The notes under the pieces were generated by a model, which searched no databases, was not told the DNA's origin, and worked only from the letters and a program-made list of their open reading frames with translations. From the NCBI GenBank assembly GCA_015063005.1, contig SUTF01000003.1, positions 164,180-228,179 on the forward strand: a DNA stretch of 64,000 nt, written 5' to 3'. The position numbers and the translations under genes were made by a program. This DNA is from Methanobrevibacter millerae. GTDB taxonomy: Archaea > Methanobacteriota > Methanobacteria > Methanobacteriales > Methanobacteriaceae. This document shows positions 57,093 through 64,000 of this stretch, one piece after another (the first letter of the stretch is position 1; each line of letters opens with the position of its first letter).

Positions 57093-57632
57093 ATGCAAAG
57101 AAGAGATGCTATTGAAAAGATAATGAATTCAATTGATGATGAACTTGTCATCTGCAATATAGGATTTCCTTCAAGGGAACTATATGATATTGAAGACAGG
57201 AAAGAAAACTTTTATATGATCGGATCTATGGGACTTGCATCATCAATAGGTCTGGGACTGGCATTATCACAGCCTGAAAAGGATGTGGTTGTAATTGACG
57301 GTGACGGAGCGCTTCTCATGAATATGGGATCTCTTGTTACGGTCAAAGCATGCAATCCAGGAAACCTTACATGGATTGTAATAAACAACGGCGCATACGG
57401 CTCAACAGGCAACCAGGAAACTTATGCGAAAAATCTTGATTTAAAAGAAATAGCAGATAGTGTTGGTATTAAAAGCCATAATTTCACCACAATCAGTTTA
57501 AAAAGATTGATTGAAGATGATGAATGTCATTTTATCGAATTCAACTGTGAGCCCGGAAATTCCGAAGCTCCAATCATAGACTTGACACCGGAATTCATCA
57601 AGGAAAGATTCATGAAAACAATTCATGAATAA
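57093..57632 (+). CDS. comE: Sulfopyruvate decarboxylase subunit beta (coenzyme M synthesis)
   Basis: Second half of the thiamine-diphosphate enzyme. The cofactor motif GDGALLMNMGSLVTV with WIVINNG (Gly70, Asp71, Gly72, Asn98, Asn99) is clear, with SMGLASSIGLGLALSQ before it. 179 residues, GGTGAT site overlapping the comD stop. Together with cofH upstream and fprA elsewhere, it places the window in a methanogen that makes its own coenzyme M, or at least has this late step. Confidence 0.95.
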   Translation: MQRRDAIEKIMNSIDDELVICNIGFPSRELYDIEDRKENFYMIGSMGLASSIGLGLALSQPEKDVVVIDGDGALLMNMGSLVTVKACNPGNLTWIVINNGAYGSTGNQETYAKNLDLKEIADSVGIKSHNFTTISLKRLIEDDECHFIEFNCEPGNSEAPIIDLTPEFIKERFMKTIHE

Positions 57633-57769
57633 ATCATCACCACCCATTAAATTTTTAAATTCAAAATGTATCAAAATGTGCATTTAAAATTTGAATAATA
57701 TTCCTTATTTTTAAAAAAATGGCTAATTTTTACAAAGTATTATATAAATAGAAAATACAAATTATATTA

Positions 57770-57786
57770 TACTAGAAATTTTAGTA
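57770..57786. promoter_or_regulatory. Inverted repeat TACTA-N7-TAGTA at HTH-cupin promoter
   Basis: TACTA (57770-57774) and TAGTA (57782-57786) flank the expected transcription start, about 25-40 bases after the TATA box TATATAAATA (57741-57750) and before the ATG at 57811. A dimeric repressor site at this place would fit autoregulation by the HTH-cupin protein. The arms are short, so confidence is limited. Confidence 0.35.
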
Positions 57787-57810
57787 TTTATTAAGTAAAA
57801 AAGTGATATT

Positions 57811-58386
57811 ATGGAAAAAAATACAGAATTTGCTTCTAAAATAAAAAGCATTAGAGAAAGACAAAATATGAGCATTGAAGAGCTATCTGAAAACAGTGGT
57901 GTTAAGTTAGAAGTCCTTGAAGCTATGGAAGCTGGAGAAATCATTCCTTCACTTACACCATTAACTAAAATGGCAAGAGCTTTAGGAGTTAGACTCGGAA
58001 CTTTCCTTGACGATACACCACAAATAGGACCTGTAGTTACCAGAGCTGGAAAACCAACAAATTCCCTATACTTCTCAGGAAGGGAAGACGTTACAAACGC
58101 AACCAATCTAGAATTCCATTCATTAGGAGCAGGCAAAATTGACAGGAATATCGACCCATTCATAATCGATATTGCATATGAAGAAGGTGAAAAGGAATTG
58201 TCCTCCCACGAAGGGGAAGAGTTCATCTATGTATTGGAAGGAGAAATTGAAGTAATCTATGGAAAAGACACTTTCACAATGAGCGAAGGTGACAGCATAT
58301 TTTATGATTCCGTTGTTCCTCACCACTTACACGCATCCGGCGAAAAAGAATCAAAAATATTAGCAGTGCTTTACACACCATATTAA
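57811..58386 (+). CDS. HTH (XRE-type) transcriptional regulator with cupin domain
   Basis: 191 residues. N-terminal helix-turn-helix (SKIKSIRERQNMSIEELSENSGVKLEVLEAMEAGE, about 10-45) and a C-terminal cupin (about 120-188) with SSHEGEEFIYVLEGEIEV and FYDSVVPHHLHAS, where the metal or ligand site sits. This architecture senses small molecules and controls neighbouring metabolism. GTGAT before the ATG. It is followed by a tiny gene and an acyl-CoA synthetase, which are the likely targets. Confidence 0.92.
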   Translation: MEKNTEFASKIKSIRERQNMSIEELSENSGVKLEVLEAMEAGEIIPSLTPLTKMARALGVRLGTFLDDTPQIGPVVTRAGKPTNSLYFSGREDVTNATNLEFHSLGAGKIDRNIDPFIIDIAYEEGEKELSSHEGEEFIYVLEGEIEVIYGKDTFTMSEGDSIFYDSVVPHHLHASGEKESKILAVLYTPY

Positions 58387-58407
58387 ATAATAGGAGTTTT
58401 GGTTTAA

Positions 58408-58560
58408 ATGTTTAAAATGAATATAAATGAAAAAAATATGGAAAAATTTGAAAGAAATGATAGCTTTAGATATTTTAAACCAGACTTGGACTTGAAAAGA
58501 TTGCGATTGCAAACAGAAGCAAAATTTGAAACGAGACTTTTTTACAAAATGAATAATTAA
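58408..58560 (+). CDS. Short basic protein (50 residues) between regulator and acyl-CoA synthetase
   Basis: Starts at ATG 58408 with GGAG about 11 bases upstream and stops at 58558-58560. 50 residues, rich in Lys/Arg/Phe ([20 protein letters not shown]), no signal or membrane segment. Translation is supported by the ribosome site and its place in a tight gene row (22 bases after the regulator, 14 before the synthetase). It could also be a leader with no product. Function unknown. Confidence 0.5.
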   Translation: MFKMNINEKNMEKFERNDSFRYFKPDLDLKRLRLQTEAKFETRLFYKMNN

Positions 58561-58574
58561 TTAAAGGTGTGAAA

Positions 58575-60239
58575 ATGAGTGAATTATTTACAGAGCTTTC
58601 TCTCGGTAAGTTTTTTGAAACACAAGTAGAAAAACAGCCAGATCATGAATTTATTGTTTACCCAGATAGAAATTTAAGATTTACATATAAAGAATTTGAT
58701 GAACGTGTTGATAACCTAGCTAAAGGAATGTTAGCTTTAGGTATTGAAAAAGGAGATCATGTTGGAATATGGGCTAAAAATGTCCCGGAATGGTTAACAT
58801 ATATGTTTGCAACCGCTAAAATCGGTGCAACAATCGTGACCGTCAATACAGCATATCAGTCTCATGAATTGGAATATGTGCTAAAGCAGTCAGACATGAA
58901 AGCAATTGCAATGACTGACGGATTTAGGGACACAAGCTATTTTGACATTATCCATGAACTTGTTCCGGAACTTAAAAACTGTGCCAGAGGCAGCCTCAAC
59001 AGTGAAAAGTTCCCACGTCTGAAATATGTTTTCCACGTAGGCCAGGAAAAGCATCGCGGAATGTACAATACAAATGAGCTAATATTGCTTGGTATGAACT
59101 ACGATGATAATGAATACCAGAAAGTAAAAGATGCTGTAACTCAAAATGACGTAATCAACATGCAGTACACAAGCGGTACTGAAGGTTTCCCTAAAGGAGT
59201 AATGCTTACAAGCAGAAACATAGTTAATGACGGTTTTTACATTGGGGAAAATATGAACTATACTGAAAAGGACAGATTACTCCTGCAAGTACCATTATTC
59301 CACTGTTTCGGAACTGTTTTAGGTGTCATGGCTGTCATCACCCACGGTTCTACAATGATTATGCTTGAGGAATATGATCCTTTGCTTGCAATATCCTCAA
59401 TCCAAAAGGAAAAATGTACGTCCATTTACGGAGTGCCTACAATGTTTATCGGTATGATGAACCATCCTATGTTTGACATGTTCGATATGAGTTCCCTGCG
59501 TACAGGTATCATGGCAGGTTCTACTTGTCCGGTTGAAACCATGAAGGATGCAATCGAAAAAATGAATATGAAGGAAATTACAAGCGTATACGGTTTGACT
59601 GAAGCTGCTCCAGGTTTTACACAAACCAATGCCGCCGATTCATTTGAGAAAAAAATCAATACTGTAGGTAGAAAATTCCCTAACATTGAAGTTAAAATCG
59701 TGGATCCTGAAACCGGTGAAGAGTTAGGTCCCGGTGAAACTGGAGAAATCATGTGCAGAGGTTTCAATGTGATGAAAGGATACTATAATATGCCTGAAAA
59801 GACTGCAGAAACCATTGAACCTGACGGATGGCTTCACTCAGGAGACTTGGCTACCGTTGATGAGGAAGGATACTATTCAATCGTTGGCCGTATTAAGGAT
59901 ATGATTATTAGGGGTGGAGAAAACATCTATCCTAGAGAAATCGAAGAATTCCTATTTACACACGATTGCGTTCAGGATGTTCAGGTTGCCGGAATTCCGG
60001 ATGAAAAGTACGGTGAGATTGTAGGCGCATTCATCATTAAAGAGGAAGGCTTTGATGATGTTACAGAAGCCGACATCCGTGATTTCTGTATCGGAAGCAT
60101 AGCAAGATATAAAGTTCCTAAGTATGTATTCTTTGTTGATGAATTCCCATTAACTACAAGTGGTAAAATTCAAAAATACAAGCTAGGTGATTTAGGATTA
60201 AAACTTTTGGATGAAAGAAGAGCAAACGGAGAATTATAA
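58575..60239 (+). CDS. AMP-dependent acyl-CoA synthetase (acyl/aryl acid:CoA ligase)
   Basis: Adenylate-forming enzyme that activates a carboxylic acid to its CoA thioester. Motifs: [11 protein letters not shown] at 198-208 (P-loop-like A3), [12 protein letters not shown] (A5), WLHSGDLA and [20 protein letters not shown] (A7-A8), and [11 protein letters not shown] with the catalytic Lys at the end (A10). 554 residues. Start ATG 58575 with AAAGGTG in front; a GTG two codons earlier is ignored. Substrate not visible; medium-chain or branched acids from the gut are typical. Probably controlled by the HTH-cupin regulator. Confidence 0.93.
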   Translation: MSELFTELSLGKFFETQVEKQPDHEFIVYPDRNLRFTYKEFDERVDNLAKGMLALGIEKGDHVGIWAKNVPEWLTYMFATAKIGATIVTVNTAYQSHELEYVLKQSDMKAIAMTDGFRDTSYFDIIHELVPELKNCARGSLNSEKFPRLKYVFHVGQEKHRGMYNTNELILLGMNYDDNEYQKVKDAVTQNDVINMQYTSGTEGFPKGVMLTSRNIVNDGFYIGENMNYTEKDRLLLQVPLFHCFGTVLGVMAVITHGSTMIMLEEYDPLLAISSIQKEKCTSIYGVPTMFIGMMNHPMFDMFDMSSLRTGIMAGSTCPVETMKDAIEKMNMKEITSVYGLTEAAPGFTQTNAADSFEKKINTVGRKFPNIEVKIVDPETGEELGPGETGEIMCRGFNVMKGYYNMPEKTAETIEPDGWLHSGDLATVDEEGYYSIVGRIKDMIIRGGENIYPREIEEFLFTHDCVQDVQVAGIPDEKYGEIVGAFIIKEEGFDDVTEADIRDFCIGSIARYKVPKYVFFVDEFPLTTSGKIQKYKLGDLGLKLLDERRANGEL

Positions 60240-60435
60240 CTTTCTCCAACTATTTTTTATTTTTTAACACCACAACTTTTAAAAAAATTAACCTTTTAGT
60301 GTAGATACCATAATTTATTAACTATAATTTTTATAGAACATAGATTTATTTAAAAAGTAGCTTTGATTATAATATAGTTATAATCTAAAAACAGTAGAAT
60401 AATTAATAATTTATTTAATTTAAAAGAAAAAAAGA

Positions 60436-60457
60436 TAGGAGTAAAAATGTACTCCTA
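60436..60457 (-). terminator. Hairpin containing the giant-adhesin stop codon
   Basis: TAGGAGTA (60436-60443) pairs with TACTCCTA (60450-60457), 8 bases, with a 6-base loop. The TAG stop (60455-60457) lies in the stem. On the minus strand a T-rich run follows (60421-60433). Same layout as at 38179 and 49443. Confidence 0.65.
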
Positions 60458-63400
60458 ATGAATTACAATAGTGTTTGAATTTGACTCACCATTATATGAT
60501 GATGTGATTATATACTGACCAGACTGCAAGTTAATATTCAATTTGGCATCACCATTGGCATCGGTTGTCCTGTCATAGAATACTCCATTAACATTGAAAT
60601 TTATATTCTGACCAGGATAAGGATTACCTTGACCATCCAATAAATGTGCAATGAATTGGGATCCATCCTTATAGTTCATTACCAAATCACGGGTGAAAAG
60701 CACTGGCAATACATGAATCATGTTGCCTTCTGCGCAATCCTCATAGTATGCTGTGATAATATAATCACCTGGCTCTAAATTAATATTCAATGTTACATAT
60801 CCATTGCTATCAGTGTAACGGTTGTAGAATACTCCATGAATATTGAATGTTACCTTTTCACCGGCACCCACATATGAACCATCCTTAGCAACAATTCTTG
60901 CAGTGTATTGAGTGCCGTTACGATAATATTTCACTAAATCATGATTTTCAACAATTCTGGAAATTACTGTAACGTTATTGGATTTCATTTCACCTGTGAC
61001 CGGATTGATTGCAGTCAAGATATATTCGCCTCTTTCAAGGTTAATATTCAATTTAGCCCAACCTGTAGCATTAGTTGTTCTGGTATAGAATACTCCATGA
61101 ATATTGAATGAAACATCAGTGTTGACTAATGGATTGCCGTTTCCATCCAAGAACAATGCATAGTATTGAGTTCCGTTTCTGAATACTTTGAATACATCGC
61201 TAGCATATATTGTAGGTAAAACTTCAACGGTAGATGTTAAGTTAGTTGCATTGAACTCATCATTACCAGGGAATGTTACCAATACAGTATAATTGTTGCT
61301 TGGTAAATTAATAGCGAGTGAAGCAGTACCGTTTGCATCAGTTACTCTGGAGTATGTGACACCATTAATAGTAATTGATATGGATGCATTTGCTATCTTA
61401 TTACCATACATATCTTCAAGATATACATAGAACCTTTCTGGTCCAGAATAATATTTGATAACTGATGGAGCATCAATTAAAAGTTTATTTGGAACATCTA
61501 TAACAGTACTGTTTGATTCAGGTGAATATTTATCATCACCATAAATAACAGTAATATTGTGTTCACCAGGATCTAAATCAGGAACATTGATAACAGCAGT
61601 ACCGTTTTCAACTTCAGCAGTGTAATTTTTACCGTCGATAATGACAGTCACATTGCCTTCAGCATCTTCAGGAAGTGTAATAGTAATGTCCTTACCGTCC
61701 ACAGTAACATTGATTGGATAGTCTTCAACTTTAGTCACTTCAACAGTTGTTGAAGTTGAGTTAGCAGGATATTTATCATCACCAGCATAAATCGCTTTAA
61801 CAGTGTAATTTCCAGCATCCAAACCTTCAATATTGAATTTAGCTACTCCATTATTGATTGGGGCAGTGTAGGTCTTACCGTCAATTTCAAGAACAACGCT
61901 TCCTTTAGCATCACTTGGAACAGTAACCTCAACAGTCAATTTTTCTCCAACGTTAATATTATCAGCAGAGATTTCGATTGGAGTAGTTTGTCCGCCTTCA
62001 ATTGTAAATGAAGTGGAGTTTTTGACTTCAGCGTATTTCTCATTACCTGGATATCTGATGCTTACATTATGTTCACCGTCGTCAAGATCAGTCAATATCA
62101 TTTTACCAGTACCGTTTGTAACGTTCATGTAATAACCTTTGCCATCAACATCAACTAAAACAACACCATTAACATCTTCAGGCAAATCAACTGAAATTTC
62201 AACAGTGTCTCCATCAACATCAATACCTACATCAAATTCATAGTCATCGACTTTTGGAATTTCAATATCAGTTGTATTGTCGTATACTGTGTAGTTCTTA
62301 TCACCATAGATAACTTCAATGGTATGATTTCCAGGAAGCAAATCAGTAATATTAACCACAATAGTATTGTTAATAACTTCACCAGTCACATTCTTACCAT
62401 CAATGACAACAGTCACATTACCAGTTGCATTTTCAGGCACTTCAATTGTAATAGTCTTATTCTCAAGATCAACATCAACCTTAATATCCTCATCAGTAAC
62501 CGCCTTAACAGTAAATGAAGTCACATTAGACTGAGCATTATACTTATCATCACCTAAGAACTGAGCAGACACATCATAACTACCAGCACCTAAATGACTT
62601 AATTTCAATGCTCCACGACCGTCAGTAACATTTACATAATAACCAACTGAATCAACATTAACCAATACGATTCCATTAATCTTTTCAGATAACTCAACAG
62701 CAATATCTTCAACACTACCCGCAGTAATGTTTTGAGCAGTAACAATAATATCTATGTCCAATTTTTTCTCACCAGTTACATTAAATGAGGTGGAATTTTT
62801 AACTTCAGAGTATTTCTCATTACCAGGATAAGTGACACTGATATTATGTTCACCGTCATCAAGATCAGTCAATATCATTTTACCAGTACCGTTTGTAACG
62901 TTCATGTAATATCCTTTGCCATCAACATCAACTAAAACAACACCATTAACATCTTCAGGCAAATCAACTGAAATTTCAACAGTGTCTCCATCAACATCAA
63001 TACCTACATCAAATTCATAGTCATCGACTTTTGGAATTTCAATATCAGTTGTATTGTCGTATACTGTGTAGTTCTTATCACCATAGATAACTTCAATGGT
63101 ATGATTTCCAGGAAGCAAATCAGTAATATTAACCACAATAGTATTGTTAATAACTTCACCAGTCACATTCTTACCATCAATGACAACAGTCACATTACCA
63201 GTTGCATTTTCAGGCACTTCAATTGTAATAGTCTTATTCTCAAGATCAACATCAACCTTAATATCCTCATCAGTAACCGCCTTAACAGTAAATGAAGTCA
63301 CATTAGACTGAGCATTATACTTATCATCACCTAAGAACTGAGCAGACACATCATAACTACCAGCACCTAAATGACTTAATTTCAATGCTCCACGACCGTC

Positions 63401-64000
63401 AGTAACATTTACATAATAACCAACTGAATCAACATTAACCAATACGATTCCATTAATCTTTTCAGATAACTCAACAGCAATATCTTCAACACTACCCGCA
63501 GTAATGTTTTGAGCAGTAACAATAATACCTAAATCCAATTTGCTTACAGTGAAATTAGCAGTATTTTCACTAGCCAAGAAATTATCATCACCACTATAAA
63601 TAGCAGTAACCTCATAATCCCTAGCAGTTAAATCTGAAATAGTGAATGAAGCAACACCATCATTTATAGTTTCAGTGTATTCTCTTCCTCTAATTACAAC
63701 AGTAATGTTACCTGTAGCATCTTTATTTACATTTACAGTAATGATTTCATCCTGACCAACAAGGATATCAATTGTATCAATTGAAAGAGCAGATGATTTT
63801 TTACCATTTACAGCAAATTTAGTTGTGTTACTTTGGGCATCATATTTGGTGTTTCCAGGGAAGTATACAGTAACTGTGTAATTTCCTTGTGCTAAATCAC
63901 GAACAGTAAGTGAACCTTTACCATTTTCAACGAAAGTAGTGTAGTTCTTACCACCAACATCAACAATTACAACCTCAGTCAAACTAGCAGAAGTAGTAAT
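60455..64000 (-). CDS. Giant Ig-repeat adhesin-like surface protein, N-terminus beyond window
   Basis: Open from the right edge, with 18 bases in frame before any in-window start (ITTSAS then LTEVVIVDVGG), so the true start and any signal peptide are outside. 1181 codons seen. All of it is beta-sandwich, Ig-like repeat: units of 80-100 residues with NVTVVIDGKNYT and YTVTVYFPGNTKY patterns, then a final triad (VFKVFRNGTQYYALF, LVKYYRNGTQYTARI, LVMNYKDGSQFIAHL) ending NTIVIH. No transmembrane segment is seen at the end. Contains the 777-bp duplication described separately. Expected to be exported and wall-associated. Confidence 0.88.
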   Translation of the reverse strand: MTTSASLTEVVIVDVGGKNYTTFVENGKGSLTVRDLAQGNYTVTVYFPGNTKYDAQSNTTKFAVNGKKSSALSIDTIDILVGQDEIITVNVNKDATGNITVVIRGREYTETINDGVASFTISDLTARDYEVTAIYSGDDNFLASENTANFTVSKLDLGIIVTAQNITAGSVEDIAVELSEKINGIVLVNVDSVGYYVNVTDGRGALKLSHLGAGSYDVSAQFLGDDKYNAQSNVTSFTVKAVTDEDIKVDVDLENKTITIEVPENATGNVTVVIDGKNVTGEVINNTIVVNITDLLPGNHTIEVIYGDKNYTVYDNTTDIEIPKVDDYEFDVGIDVDGDTVEISVDLPEDVNGVVLVDVDGKGYYMNVTNGTGKMILTDLDDGEHNISVTYPGNEKYSEVKNSTSFNVTGEKKLDIDIIVTAQNITAGSVEDIAVELSEKINGIVLVNVDSVGYYVNVTDGRGALKLSHLGAGSYDVSAQFLGDDKYNAQSNVTSFTVKAVTDEDIKVDVDLENKTITIEVPENATGNVTVVIDGKNVTGEVINNTIVVNITDLLPGNHTIEVIYGDKNYTVYDNTTDIEIPKVDDYEFDVGIDVDGDTVEISVDLPEDVNGVVLVDVDGKGYYMNVTNGTGKMILTDLDDGEHNVSIRYPGNEKYAEVKNSTSFTIEGGQTTPIEISADNINVGEKLTVEVTVPSDAKGSVVLEIDGKTYTAPINNGVAKFNIEGLDAGNYTVKAIYAGDDKYPANSTSTTVEVTKVEDYPINVTVDGKDITITLPEDAEGNVTVIIDGKNYTAEVENGTAVINVPDLDPGEHNITVIYGDDKYSPESNSTVIDVPNKLLIDAPSVIKYYSGPERFYVYLEDMYGNKIANASISITINGVTYSRVTDANGTASLAINLPSNNYTVLVTFPGNDEFNATNLTSTVEVLPTIYASDVFKVFRNGTQYYALFLDGNGNPLVNTDVSFNIHGVFYTRTTNATGWAKLNINLERGEYILTAINPVTGEMKSNNVTVISRIVENHDLVKYYRNGTQYTARIVAKDGSYVGAGEKVTFNIHGVFYNRYTDSNGYVTLNINLEPGDYIITAYYEDCAEGNMIHVLPVLFTRDLVMNYKDGSQFIAHLLDGQGNPYPGQNINFNVNGVFYDRTTDANGDAKLNINLQSGQYIITSSYNGESNSNTIVIH
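62084..63527 (-). repeat. Near-identical 667-bp tandem duplication (777-bp period) inside adhesin
   Basis: 62084-62750 and 62861-63527 match base for base with a 777-base offset, except for one A/T difference I noticed at 62135/62912, which is synonymous (Gly). The full period of 259 residues includes a more diverged 110-base link. The period is a multiple of three. Near-identity means very recent duplication or ongoing gene conversion. Confidence 0.92.

Overview
The window comes from an AT-rich methanogenic archaeon of the order Methanobacteriales, most likely a gut or rumen Methanobrevibacter. This rests on gene content: archaeal primase subunits (priL, priS), coenzyme M synthesis (comD, comE), F420 synthesis (cofH), an F420H2 oxidase (fprA), the archaeal shikimate entry enzymes (aroA', aroB'), a pantoate kinase, an archaeal-type CCA enzyme, and several giant adhesin-like surface proteins of the kind typical of this genus. 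No rRNA, tRNA, CRISPR array or insertion sequence was recognised. The species is not determined.

Layout. 1-4179 (minus): a surface protein whose C-terminus lies outside the window, with a beta-helix, a papain-type protease and Ig-like repeats. 4275-5690: nicotinamide phosphoribosyltransferase. 6001-6935: a broken Rpn/PD-(D/E)XK-like gene. 7002-23427: mostly minus-strand housekeeping genes: rubrerythrin, CCA enzyme, RNA cyclic phosphodiesterase, aroB'-aroA', methyltransferase-pantoate kinase, cupin-flavodoxin, FprA, a riboflavin-type reductase, a lipid-linked sugar transferase, two methanogen-type conserved proteins and metG. Two plus-strand genes (PHP phosphoesterase, old yellow enzyme) and an adhesin anchor remnant (15370-15612) interrupt them.

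23849-44033 is a 20-kb minus-strand block of four adhesin genes. The first is followed by a terminator-like hairpin. The other three are tightly packed, with overlapping or adjacent stop and start codons, and one is split by a one-base frameshift. 44352-52035 holds the two primase genes (about 5 kb apart), a DUF4143-type ATPase, an ABC transporter, an unknown protein and a small adhesin. 52037-53615 is a very AT-rich two-gene module, a PIN-domain protein plus a SocA/DUF4065-like protein, that looks like an undescribed toxin-antitoxin pair. 53790-60239 contains a TPR protein, a dTMP-kinase-like protein, divergent cofH and comDE around a perfect palindrome, and an HTH-cupin regulator followed by a tiny gene and an acyl-CoA synthetase. 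60455-64000 is the C-terminal part of another giant Ig-repeat surface protein whose start lies outside the window.

The most notable structure is in the adhesins. Three of them (38202, 49454, 60455) share a C-terminal triad of Ig-like repeats in the same order, and the same three genes carry a terminator-like hairpin that contains the stop codon. This suggests that the 3' end (wall-binding module plus terminator) behaves as an exchangeable cassette. Long near-identical internal repeats and a homopolymer frameshift point to active recombination or phase-variation-like change in surface proteins.
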